A stretch of DNA of 64,000 bases from Melampsora larici-populina 98AG31 (lineage: Eukaryota > Basidiomycota > Pucciniomycetes > Pucciniales > Melampsoraceae), in NCBI RefSeq assembly GCF_000204055.1, contig NW_006768770.1, positions 598,195-662,194 of the forward strand. The letters run 5' to 3'. The notes beneath the pieces are model-generated. The model made no database searches and was not told the DNA's origin. It was given only the letters and a program-made list of their open reading frames with translations. The position numbers and the translations under genes are program-made. This document shows, piece by piece, positions 11,864 through 23,415 of this stretch (positions are counted from its first letter, which is position 1; each line of letters opens with the position of its first letter).

Positions 11864-14800
11864 TCATAAACATCTAGGTAAAGCAAAACGAAGAGGTCTT
11901 ATAGGTTTAGTTTGTTCTAAATTTAAAGCATAAATCAAAGAATCTCTTGATCTTTTCTTCCGATCGGTAAGAGAATAGATCTCAGACAAAAGAAACCAAG
12001 CTTCCGGTACATCCCAACCATTCGAGATCGTCAAAGTTTCCAATAATCCTTCTGAAACTTCTAGCGATCCTTCTTCTTTTAAAATTCTAGAAATATGAAC
12101 TATTGCACTAATATGATCATCTGTAAATGATAAAGCTTTACTTAATGATTCAATCGCACTGTTTAAATCACTTATTGATAATTTATAAAGTGCATATTGT
12201 ACCCATACATCTGCTTCATCACTATCTAAACTTTCGGCTTCTTGGATCGCTCCGAGACATTCATCCATCTTACCCCATCTTCTAAACGTAGCTGCTGACA
12301 TCAACCAGAGTGACTGCAATAATTTATCTGCTTTTGAAACTTTTCCTTCAATTAGCTCGTTCCCGGATTGATCTTGATTTTCATTCAAGGCTACATTTCC
12401 AGACTCGGATTTCAATAGGGATGTTTTAGAGGCCATGACGCTACGTTTCTCGCTTACTGAATTTGACCCGTGTCGAGGATGTCGGAGTGATAAGGATATA
12501 GCCCGGCTTACTGGCTTATTAGCTTTGATCCCAAGATTATACCGTATAGCAAAGAAGCGTCAGTCAGATACCCCAACATCAAAAGAAAGAATCCCTCTGT
12601 GTCTTACGTGAGCCAGCCGGAGTAGTACTGGTATCAGTACTTCCCTTTTTTCCAATCAATTTTCTTCTGATGATAGTTGATCTCGAACGTGATCCAAGAT
12701 GATCACCCACATTCGCTGCTTCAGACCGATCAGCGGCAGTTATCACAGAAGCATTTGAGGCCATTCCTGATTTTGAGGCAATGCCATAAGGCGACATTTG
12801 TTGGGAAGAGCCTGAAAAAGCGAAGCAAACTCAAATGTAGATCTTCTTTAGTATACATCTAGTCAGTAGTTAGAAAACGTGAAGTCTTACCTCTTCTAAG
12901 TTGAGGAGCGATCTGAGCAAAGTATGAGAATAAAGCTTGTTGATCAGTCAAAGCAACCTCAGGACCATCCATAGACTCTAGTATCACATTCTTCGTAATC
13001 CTTAACTGCATCATGGCTTCTAACTCTTCAAGACGATCATCATTCAATGCGTTTGGATGTTGTTCTAGAGCTGGACTACCTGTACTAATCGGACTTGTCC
13101 GACTGCTTGATTTCGTATGACTTGGTACATTCAAGAACGTATCTCGACGCGGTGTACTTAGTGCATCAGAATTCGATTCAGATACTCCATGGGCAGGACT
13201 GCCATTAGTACTTGAATAAGCATTACCCTCAGGTGATGGAATTCCATTACTGGTTCCTCCAATATCAGATGGAGATTCTGTATTGATCGGAGGCGTGAGC
13301 GTTCCAAGAATCGGTGTGCCACTCACATCACTCCTCTTCGGAGTTCTCGTGCCACTTCCGTTTTCCGATCCATCATCACCTTCATCATTCAACCCAATAT
13401 CAATGATATCTAAAGCCAATCGAGGTTCTTTAGATGCACTAGTAAGTAAACCAAGTAAATGCCAACCAATCTTCTTGTTCGAGTTGATATCCACTGCCTT
13501 TCTTGCTGATACGAGTGCTGATTCAATGTCTCTCAATTCAGCTTGAGCAAAGGCAAGATGATAAAGATTCTCATATGAGTTGGGGTCCAATTCAGCTGCC
13601 CGAATCAAGTGTTTCAAATAAGTTGCGTGCAACTCCGGTCGCGTCTCGCTGTCCGCTAAGATAGGTTGAAGTTGATCAGATATAGCTCTAGTTGTGACAT
13701 AATGATAGAAAAATGATGAGCGGAAAATAATGAATACTCACCAATTTGAGCTTGCGCTCCGGCAGCGAGGCCTAAAAATCGCTCCACCTGGGCCTCCAGT
13801 GATACATCAATAGCACGTGATTTTGCCTTATTGGCTTCAATCAATTCTGATGCGCGTGTGATCAGTTTAAAAGCCTTTTCGGGATCAGACAAAAACTTAA
13901 TCCAAAGTCTGCAACCAAAGACAAGAGTTTCAATGAAATCTTCATCCGAGTCATGATCAGATGCTTCCATCGAGTTGCCATTTTGATCATTCGGTTCGAT
14001 TGCGTCGGTTGGTGATCCTACTCCAGGATCCAGATGAGTCGGATCAGGAGAACCTTTGGGTGATTCGATCTCTTTAGCCTTGGTGAAGAGTTGTACATAG
14101 AGATCTAGAGCTTGACTGGCTTCTTCAAAAGCATGTTGAGCGCTCAAGAGCCGTACGAGATATCTCAAGATCTTATGTGAATGAAATGTTTGACGAGTAG
14201 CACGATAGAGCATCTCAATGATATGTTTCGCTTCTTCGCTTTCACAACCGTCCACCCTCCAAGCTTCAAAGAGCAAATCACAAAACTCCAGGACAGGTTG
14301 ATTGATAGCCCCGGACTTGGGAAAACTGCCACTCAGTTTGAGTACATGTTCATAAGCGCGTTGAACCCCAAATACCTCGGTTCGCCAAGCTTGCCAGTAA
14401 GTTTTGTTTTGTATGGATCCTATCTCACTCGATAAAGTCATATTCGAAGACGCAAAGTTTGAGACTGAAGCCATGATCGCAGGTGTCCACTTTCCCGATT
14501 TCCGTGAATCAATAAGTATCCTCAGGTACGACTTATAGAACACACATCTCTTTCCATATCGGAACGAATTAGGCCAATAGCGAGAATAAGAATGATAGAG
14601 TCGATGAGCCTCTAAAGTAATTTGATCATCCCTGAAATCAATCCCAACCGCGAGAATTAGATATTTTGTTTGAAAAAAAGTTTAAGACGAAAAAAACTCA
14701 CGAAGCCTTTCGACTGATGAGAGCATATCTATAGAGTCCTACTTCAGCCCACGAATGCATCTCTTCATTACCTTCGTTCCCAGCTGTGATAGCCAGATGG

Positions 14801-15954
14801 CTAAGACATCTTCCATAAGTCGAAGCAGCTTTTTTGTACGAATCCAAAGTGGTAGCAAAGGCTGCTTCACTTGATTCATAAGAGAGTGCTAGATCGGGGC
14901 CAGAGATCGGATAAATAGATCAGTTTCCAGCGAAGGTCTTTTACGTAAAGTGAGGATATGAGATTCACCAAGAACAGTATGAGCCAGTACTTGTAATACT
15001 ATATCGTACTTCTCAGTATGAATGGTCAGATCAGGTTTTGGCAGATCATAATTACATTCTTCAAGTATAGTGATCGACTGTGTAAAATCACCGATTGTGT
15101 ATTGAGAAAATCCCACAATGATCTTTGCAGACTGAAGTTTTTAAATGATCGATCACATTTATAAGATTTTTGTCTAGAAGCTTGAGAATTATGAAACAAG
15201 CCTCACATTAATATCGGATAATGTTCTGGAGGGCGCTTGAGTCGAATTAGAAGTATGACTCTCAATGGAGGTCTTCAATTTGTTGACCATCTCGAGAATT
15301 TTATCTTTATCTTGATCTAGGATCAGCGGGGCCAATGCTACACGACCGATCTGCCAGGAGACACATGTAAGTATCAGATCTGAAAGCCAGAAGAATATGT
15401 CGAAGAAGTGTACTTCAGGTTGATCGACGAGATGATATCGATCATGATCATAGTCAATTTTTTGAGAAGAGGCTGTCAGTTTAGCTCTCAGGGCTTGGTC
15501 GATAGTTGCAGATTCGGCTGTGACTGTAGAACGAGAAATGTTCGAGATAAGTTCAGCCAGGAATTGTGGAATTCAAAATTGAGGGTTTAGTTTCGACTGA
15601 CGTGGTCGTTCAGGGTTATGCTTGAGGAACTTGCGAATGAGTTCGGACCAGAGAAGCGCTCCACTAGCTACAAATCAACAGTTTGTAAGTGACCAGTAGT
15701 TCAAATGAGCGTAGCATGATCATGAAAGATGTGATGTCATACATTCTTGCGAGTCAGATGATGCGGTGATAAGTTGACCTTTGATGGTGATTGGTGCTTT
15801 GTGATCCCAGAGAGCTGCAGATCTGACAGTATCCAGATAACGAGCATATAACTGAGGTTTGGGCTAAGGAAAGATAGTGAAGAGTCAGTATTTCAGTTTC
15901 ATATGTAGACAGTGTGAGTTTCCTTACCTGAGTTCGATGGATGATAGATGACAT
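11864..15954 (-). CDS. YPP1: YPP1/TTC7-like TPR protein of the PI 4-kinase (Stt4/PI4KA) plasma-membrane complex
   Basis: A long minus-strand multi-exon gene. The first exon is 9 codons (15954-15928, MSSIIHRTQ), followed by 15863-15743 (PKPQLYARYLDTVRSAALW), then LLWSELIRKFLKHNPERP, KTYWQAWRTEVFGVQRAYEHVLKL, and TPR-like helices HATYLKHLIRAAELDPNSYENLYHLAFAQAE and GKMDECLGAIQEAESLDSDEADVW. The protein ends ..FALPRCL at 11864. The layout (N-terminal alpha-solenoid, Ser-rich acidic insertion after the central TPRs, then C-terminal TPRs) fits fungal Ypp1 and animal TTC7. In these organisms the protein links the PI 4-kinase to Efr3 at the plasma membrane, where PI4P is made. The long Ser/Gly/Pro insertion (about 13000-13400) is probably disordered. 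Exon borders in the middle (14600-15400) were only partly resolved. Confidence 0.82.
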
Positions 15955-16169
15955 ATTGCATTGAAACAATTAAGATTCTTTCGTGATAGGATGAGACTGA
16001 ACTGTAGTTTGTTGGGGTTGAGAAGTTGAGGATTGAAGTTGAAGTTGAAGTTGACCGGTTGAGCTGAAACAAGTGAAGTGGTCAAGAAGTTCACAGATCC
16101 AAGATCACAGATGGAAGCGAGTAATAACAATACAGTTTGATAAACTACATTAATATTCAACACACTTCA

Positions 16170-17200
16170 CCCTCCCAGTCAGCTCAAGCCTCAGTCGACC
16201 CCACATATGATCACAACCAATTCACTTTTCTCATTGGAATTTGGAATGAACCATGTTTCGATGTGTCACATCTTATTTCTTAGAAAAGCTTGCATGATGG
16301 ATTTATCGGTTTATCATGGTATCTTGTCCAACATTCAACCCAGTCAAGCACCAGTAGTTTGTGGACCTCACTGTGGAAATTCATGGCGCAGAGGTCATAT
16401 ATCTATGTCAGAGAGATAAAATATCATTTTTAACCAATTTTTTTCATCAAAACAATTACAAAACCCAAGTGAGATAATAAAAAATGCAGAACCAGATAAA
16501 AAAAACAACTCAGAACCCAACAATGAATACACCCGGCGAGGAATGTACAATAACAGATATTCAGGAGCCAAAACCCAAGAACAGAATAGTACTAAGTGAA
16601 ACAAAATTGATAAAAGAAAAAAACCACGAGAAGATATTGAAGAAATTGAGAGAAGAGGAAAAGTAAAGAAACGCAGAAACCCAAATTGATCCATCTCAAA
16701 AACAACCACAGAGAAAATTGACTAATACAGATGACATATGACCATGAAAAACCAGAGAGACTGAAGAAGAATCGAAAGATAGAAAATCAAATTGAAAATG
16801 AAGCTGGAGAAATCTTGAGAACCGCCCATAGACAGGAAGAAGTACTGAGATAAGATGATAGATAAAAATCGAGAAAAACTATCCAAGGTGTGCCAAAACT
16901 TGAGGAGTGATACTTTTAATTTTGTGAATCACGGTGTGGACTGCTTCAAATTGTGAGTCTTCAAACAAGATGTGAAAGGAAAAATGGTGGTGATGTTGCA
17001 AATCTGAGTTCGAGATGTGGTAGACTTGATATTTTCGGAGGCTGATGTAGAGATGATCAGGTTTTTTGGATAGATCTATCCGCTTCGCAAGTAATGAGTA
17101 GGTCGCAATTTGGGGATATTTTGAGAACAAGATGATGTGAGGTTATGAATCTGATGTAGTAAAAGTTTTCGCCTGAACTTGAATGTTCATTGTCGATTTT
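16170..17200. other. Intergenic, no supported gene
   Basis: A-rich sequence between the start of the YPP1-like gene and the 3' side of the small membrane-protein gene. The open frames here are products of low-complexity T/A-rich sequence. Confidence 0.5.
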
Positions 17201-17530
17201 GAGAGAGTCCTAAACGGGGGAAATTTTAATTGTTGGAGAGATTTTCTTGCCAGCGCAAAGGTTCATAGAACAGCTGAAGAGAATTTGGAGCGATAGTGGT
17301 GAGTAAGGCCACTGGGACGAATAGACCCAGGGTGAAGTAGTACGCAGAGAGCTCGATCCGAGTGGGGGAGCTTCATTGGGTATTTTTTGAGTAACGCGCT
17401 CAGGTGAACGGGCACCAAGAAGAATGATCCAACTGCGAAGAAAGCAAGTTATGGTTAGCACCCAGCAAAGCAAAAATTCCGGTGATAACAAAGAATTTAG
17501 TAACTTACCGATTCATCTTGGGTGTCATTT

Positions 17531-18126
17531 TTAGCATACCACAATCTCAATATCAACTTCATCGTCAAAAGGAATGAATCCGATAGTTTCTTCAGGATCA
17601 CATTCGAGGATTACTTCACAAGGTGTAAGAGGTGTAGTGCCCATACTGCCATATAAGACTTTATTGAGGCTGAGAGCGAGAGGTTGTGTCTAAATGAAGA
17701 AAAGGAATCAGTATCTGATGATAAATCAGGGAGAATTTTGAAAAGTATCCTACTAACCTCTGAGCACTCGGGTAAATCATCAATCTCAGGACGGGCTTCA
17801 GGAGCTGAACTCGAAACCAGTCCGAGCTTTTGTCCAACCCAACAACAGCCTGTGATCATTTGAGGCACCGAAGGCGAGATCGTACCAAAACAAGAAAGCG
17901 AGACCAATCCAAGTATGCGGTACTTGGAGATGTTGATGACGGTTTCTTGTTGGAATCGTAATGCTAGGAAGACAATGGTGACCAAAAGACACCAAAACTG
18001 TGGAGAAAGGCGATAGTTGAAAGTGACTGTGGCATCTACGCCAAATAAAGCTATGATGGCGTTGATGACATTAGCGTAGTAAAGTGCGTAGTTGACCAAG
18101 TTGTTGATCTTGCTGAGTGACAACAT
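17531..18126 (-). CDS. Small membrane protein with about three transmembrane helices, function unknown
   Basis: Two exons, 18126-17758 and 17689-17531, joined in phase, give about 175 aa. It starts MLSLSKINNLVNYALYYANV. Hydrophobic stretches lie at about residues 12-30, 50-64 and 73-100, with many aromatic residues. The C-terminal 60 residues are soluble and acidic, ending FIPFDDEVDIEIVVC. I do not recognise the family. An ATG five bases after the stop opens a short frame (MTPKMNR, then a GTAAGT donor), so either a 3' UTR intron or a second small ORF follows down to about 17221. That second ORF is not supported well enough to list separately. Confidence 0.55.
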
Positions 18127-18129
18127 GAT

Positions 18130-18870
18130 TGACGATGAGGTATTATTTCCGAGGAAGTAAGAAGAGCTTTTAGATTGAGAAGTGAGGAGGTGATTTGTAT
18201 TCAAGATTTGTATTCAAGAAATGTCCAATTGTCAATAGAAAGATTATGGAGATGGGAAGAATGATTTGAGGGTCGAAGGAGCCAACGATTGGTTCTTATA
18301 CCTCAGCAAAGTCATCTTCCATCTCTTGATAATCTACAATCACACAATAAGACCAGCTACACGATACGACTGAGGTACATTTCCAACGGCTTTTCTTGTT
18401 AATTCAGGATATTACTTCTCCCCTCATTCTGACAAAATTGACAAGTTGACTGGATGAATCTCGATTATATTCTCCCCCCTCGACCGTTTTTTCATTACTC
18501 CAGTCAAATCAGTGTAATTATGATGATAATTTCATTTCCTCAAGGATCTTGAAGCGATAAACCAACTCGGCGTGGATTCAACCTAAACAAGTATTCAGAT
18601 AATTGATCCTGATCAGGTTCGTGAAAGCTCATGAATCCATTCGCCGCTGCCGTAACTTTTGTTTCCTTCATCCTTGGATTCCCTCATATTCTGATGCTGA
18701 CCGCGCCGCGCGCTGGCCATTTACTCAACTTTTGCCCAGAGTAATTTGACAATCCGGCCGCATTCATCCTGAAAACCTGACATTCAGAGACTTCTGGTCA
18801 ATCTATCAATTTGACTATTCACGTCCCTGTTGAAAAAGGGTCACCCTGAAACTAAATCTGATTTTTGTGA
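18130..18870. other. Intergenic upstream of the small membrane-protein gene
   Basis: No ORF of interest. It presumably holds the promoter of the minus-strand gene that starts at 18126. A short GC-rich patch (GCGCCGCGCGCTGGCC) lies near 18700. Confidence 0.4.
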
Positions 18871-18899
18871 ATGCTTTGCTGTATGTTCTAATGCGAAGT

Positions 18900-20800
18900 T
18901 TTATCTGCACTTGTGATGTCAATACCCTTGTGTAAGAGCATGTTGCTTGAGATGACCCTCTACTAGCGACGCCAAGCTCCTGTGATGTTAATCAACTTAT
19001 ACTACTCATCAGCCACAGTCAAGCTTTCCTAATAATCCAGTCCATTTGGAAACCGCCAATGTTACTAAACCTACCCTCAGAATATCATCTGTTATGCTAT
19101 GGAGCAAAGTGACAATTCTTGAATATTGTCTGAGAAGTCACTACGTGTCTTATTCATCTTACCATATTCTTGTGTTGTTGATCATGATCGACAATGATCC
19201 ACTTGAAATCGTGTATAACCATGGTGCCCCGTTACTTTGAATATAAGTAAAAGACTTACAACTTTGTACAGCCTGATAACGTTGCTTTCCTTGACAAACC
19301 GTGATGTATGCTCCATATGATTTCATAACATCACCTTTTCGATTGACCCTACTCTTGTGCTATTACCTTGGTATTCTTCCGGGTATGATTATTGTTAGCT
19401 TTTGGCGTCCTGTGAGATATCCACCTGTGCCCACCCGTGTTGTCGCGAAGTCTTTGTATAGTTCAACAAAATATTCCGCATTCAATAATCCATAATGCCT
19501 GGTTACTTTTGTTACTTTGCGATTATTGGTTGGATGACTTTGTTCCCCTTGCCAACGTACCTTTTCGTCATAAAACTTGTTTACTTCCGGAAATTATTGA
19601 TGTAACCCGCTTTCTGCCTGTCTTCTGATGCAGCTTTCACCAGTTGATCCAAGAGCCCGACGTATGATTTGCGACTTACTCGACTTCGAATGACATTCGT
19701 GCCTCAAATTATCACGTTGATATCCTTTAGAGGAAAATTTATGTTACATTTTGTCTTCCTGTGAGATGTCACGCACCCAGTGATTTGTAAGTTCCTCGGT
19801 CCCTTGGCTGAATTTCTTCCCTTGGTGCTTGTGAACGTTCCGATGTATACGAATAACGCCTTGCCCCTATGAGAATATTAGTCGACAATTTCGGACCTTG
19901 TGTACGTCCTTACTTCAATACTTCTTTATCTTCATAAAACGCCTAGCATCCTTGTTTGAGTATCATTCCAAGATTTATGCCCTTTGTAACTGTTAGAACC
20001 CGAATCTCTTCCCGTTTTGTGGTGGTAGTGTTCATCCATTGCTATAGGTGCCACACGTACGGTTCCCGACTTCCTCAGAGCGATGTACAAAAGATTTTCA
20101 TGTCGGCGGTCGCTATTTGCTTTTGGTGTATCTTGTCTTTGGACCTCGCAACACCCTGGGGGGAATAATTACCTAAAGCTCGTGTTGTCGAAATTGCTAA
20201 TCATGATCTCTTCTCTTCCTTGGTACTTTCTCGAATCATCAAGGGTATATCTTTAGGGAGTTCATCAGGTGTTGAGTACCCTGGACTATGACGATGGAGT
20301 TAGCTTTCAAATATGGTAGTTGGAAAATGTTATGTGTCGAGATTATCTTGAGAAAAACGTTGATAACCGGGATAGATGTGAAAGATTGGTTGCTATCATT
20401 GTGAGTGCATGGACACCTAGAAAAGAAAATGATGAATCGAGCATGTATTTCAAGATGTTCGTAAGTTGCTCCACTGTGACGACGTCCTTAGCTTTTATAT
20501 CAGAAGGTGTAGTTGATCGATGTAATGAGTTGAGATTGCCTTCATGAAGATGTTGATAAACGGGATTGTTGAGAGAAACAAGTTGCTATTATTTGAAGTC
20601 CATGGATACATAAAAAAGAATTGATGGATTGAAGCCAAGCTGAGACGAGCGCAAAGGTAGTGATGGGCAAAGAGTTTAAAATCATTGACACGGGTTGTAC
20701 GTGGAATAATAATTCCTTGCCGTGGCACCAGATAAAACACTATTGCGTTGTATAATCCTTGTCCCTGAAGTATCATAACCATGATAGAAGGCAAAAAGAC
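18900..20800. repeat. Decayed tandem-repeat region
   Basis: Phrases recur at intervals. CCTGTGAGAT is seen near 19410 and again near 19760. TCATAAAAC is seen near 19569 and 19934. A longer block around GTTGATAA at 20359 recurs 193 bp later at 20552, with shared TTGCTAT, CATGGA and AAAAGAA words behind it. Intervals of about 355-363 and 193 bp suggest an old satellite or a shattered coding repeat. No intact ORF remains. Confidence 0.45.
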
Positions 20801-20880
20801 CTTGTAGATAATTACTCAACAAGTACCAATCGCTCTGGGCACGGCATTTTGTTCTACAAAACGTTTAATGACCAATCTAT

Positions 20881-21608
20881 TTGAGAGCTGGACCAACAAA
20901 GGCAGTCTCTTTAGACGCGATCCAAAATCCACACGATCGTCCTGGGTCTTCAACCGCAGGAGAATTCTTGTACCCCACGCAAGTAGGCAGTTTTCCTGCT
21001 CATTTGAATCGTTCAATGCCCCCAGTGCCCAAGGAAGGTGAGGGATTCAATTCACGTAAGGGCGGATCTCTACACCCAAATCTGATCCGATTTGCAGAAC
21101 CAACCGTAAGTCCGCACACAGTGGTTGAAGAGACATAGGGTCTGAATAGGCAAAATATAGTTCCATGATTGTGATTAAGAAATTCATCTTTAGAATCATG
21201 GGCTTCACTCATGGGTTTAAAAAAACTCGTACAAAGCAAAACGATACATATGAAAAATACCGAATCCCAAAAAAATCGCGAGTGGCAGAGTTGAAAGTCA
21301 AGGGACCATCCCCAACTTTAATCTCGGATGCAATGCGAGTTAAACTTAAAGCAGCATTTACAAAAACTCCAACTTTGATCCAACGGAAACGCAATCAACC
21401 GCCAACCACTGCAGCTGTAAGTAAGCGTAAACAAACAGAAACGAATCTTGTGTCTTCTTGTGATCTCTCTCATGCATCTAGGCTGTTCTCTTTATCAAAT
21501 CTACAAGGGCTGATGATTTATAGTTATAGATATCATTCTATAGCTCTTCCTTTGTGGTACCCTTACATAAAATGGGTATGTGATGGGATGCAATCTGATC
21601 ACCGGTGA
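20881..21608 (+). pseudogene. Possible gene remnant, unrecognised
   Basis: Two neighbouring plus-strand frames, about 85 and 147 aa, are less repetitive than their surroundings. The first contains GSSTAGEFLYPTQVGSFPAHLN. The second is rich in Lys/Arg/Thr (KKTRTKQNDTYEKYRIPKK, SRVAELKVKGPSPTL). A spliced reading between them is possible but I could not fix the junction. No family was recognised, and the remnant may belong to the adjoining repeat. Confidence 0.25.
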
Positions 21609-22010
21609 ATTTGGCATAAAGTATGTAGTTTGATGATAACGGAAATAGAATCAAGCACAAACATAAATAGAAGAGTTTGAGTGATGGTTTGGTCCCTTCC
21701 TGAACTGACCAAGAACGACCTCGACCATGAGAAGTTAACATAACCCAAGTATAAGATTAGTGACGAACGTCTCCAAGAAATTAACCAGCCAATAAGATTA
21801 ACTCCTATTGTTTGCTTATGATTGCCAAGATATGTGCACAGAAAGAGTTGGGAGCTGTTGGGAGATAGGAAACACACGACGGCGGGGATAGAATGAAGAA
21901 ACACGCGATGTTCATCAGATTTCAAATGTGAAGTCACTTTTTACATTTCACATCATCCTAGTTAAAAGCCTGGTAAGCAAGCTCTTAGCCATCTTTGTGT
22001 TTATCTGCTG

Positions 22011-22390
22011 CTACTGATCAACAAGTGTGATCAAAGAAGGAAAGTAGAGGAAAGTCCACAGTCCGTTAAACCGTGAACGAGTTAGGGATCTACAAAGTGG
22101 ATCAAACTTATGATATACAAGATTTTAGATGGACCAACATACCGCGGATCAAGGACTCCTTGTGTGGATTTTTTTCAGGAGCAACAAAAGTAGCACTACA
22201 GTAGATTTCAGTATTGGGATGTAAGTTGGTCCTCCACCGTGGAATCTCGCAAGCTGTGTCGATAAGTATTAAGTACGTCTATTTCTAAGTACATAACAAC
22301 CGGGAGCGCTTCCCGAGGCTCACCTGATTTGTATGTATGTAGGTTGTCTATAGAAGAGACACAACTTCTAGCTATTTGATCACGAAAACC
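22011..22390 (+). ncRNA. Candidate RNase P RNA
   Basis: No ORF, but strong RNA signatures. GTAGAGGAAAGTCC (22044-22057) matches conserved region I (5' strand of helix P4) of RNase P RNA. GACACAACTTCTAGCTATTT (22358-22377) fits conserved region V (3' strand of P4) with one mismatch and the usual bulged U. Region V is followed at once by TTTGATCAC (22375-22383), which pairs perfectly with GTGATCAAA (22027-22035) as an end-closing P1-like helix. Inside, GGACCAAC (22131-22138) pairs with GTTGGTCC (22225-22232). It encloses an AGTAGCACTACAGTAGA stretch resembling region II and is followed by TCCACC..GCAAG resembling region III. The RNA would process tRNA 5' ends. The usual P3 arm is not visible between the P1 strand and region I. 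A run of seven T at 22169-22175 would stop RNA polymerase III, so transcription by polymerase II is likely if the call is right. Confidence 0.7.
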
Positions 22391-23415
22391 CAGAGTGGAT
22401 GGAAGGATAAAGCGAGGATTCTTGGTAGATCAGGGGGTGCAGTGCAGGACGAAGCGGACGGAGCAAGGGATGATGAATTGAACATGAGAGTCATAAGAGT
22501 CATAGAGGAAAGTTGAAAGAGTCAGATTGGACAAAGAAACATCCGAAACCAAACCCCTTCGATGATAGCTTAACGATGGGCTGGTGTGGTGCCCATCTCA
22601 ACTTCCCCAATCATCTGACCATCTTAGCGCTTGAATAAATCTCTCACCCCACAAGCGATCGAAGAAGAAAGTCAAAACTCAAAATATGTAAAAATAGTAT
22701 GGGGAAACTAAAGTCTGACCCCACAATTTCAAAATCAATTGTACAGTTGACATCTACAGGTCAACCCCGCCTCACCCCGCATAATTTTCAACATGGCGTC
22801 CCCTATTTTGAAAGAGTGGAGTCTGTACATTCAACAAGAAACACCCCGTTACGAGGAGCACCGACGATGGGAGACGAGCACGATGGCAAGGATGCAAAGG
22901 TTAATGAGACTGTAGAGAACTCAGTCTTGGCTCTTGAGTTGATTTTGCAAGGGAACCACGGTCGGTTGTGTGAATCGAATGTGTATAATAAAAAATCCGG
23001 GGTACGCTTTAAAAATCAGAGTTGAATTGAATTCAGTTTGGAGATCATTGATAAAGAGAGAGAGAGAGAGAGAAAAGGTCAAGAGGGACCCATCAGTTTA
23101 CCATCCCAAAAAGATATAAGAACTCATCAATTCTCGTCATATTCCCTATCTCTTCATTCCCATCTCAACCCCTTTGAACATTTGTCAAACACACAGTATC
23201 CATTCTCATCCTCAACCATATCATCTCATTCGAATTTATAACTTAGCTCCCTTCATCTCATCTTCTTTGAACCGATTCACTCAACATATCAAAACACATC
23301 ACTGTTTTACATATCTATCTTTCCTCCTCTTGACCATCTTCGTCCCTTTCATATAAGCCTTTTCATCAAAATCCAAGCGTCTTTTTAAATTCCCAACACA
23401 AACATATCATTCAAG
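22391..23415. promoter_or_regulatory. Upstream region of the polyol dehydrogenase gene, with a GA repeat and pyrimidine-rich leader
   Basis: No supported ORF. (GA)n lies at 23055-23073. From about 23110 to the ATG at 23416 the plus strand is strongly C/T-rich, as in promoters and leaders of well-expressed fungal genes. Confidence 0.45.

Noticed and set aside
16395..16709. Minus-strand hydrophobic ORF of about 104 residues
   Set aside because: Low-complexity T-rich sequence gives Phe/Leu/Ser runs; no splice context or conserved motif.
22699..23025. Plus-strand ORF of 108 residues upstream of the polyol dehydrogenase
   Set aside because: No domain and no homology recognised; position and composition fit the promoter region better.
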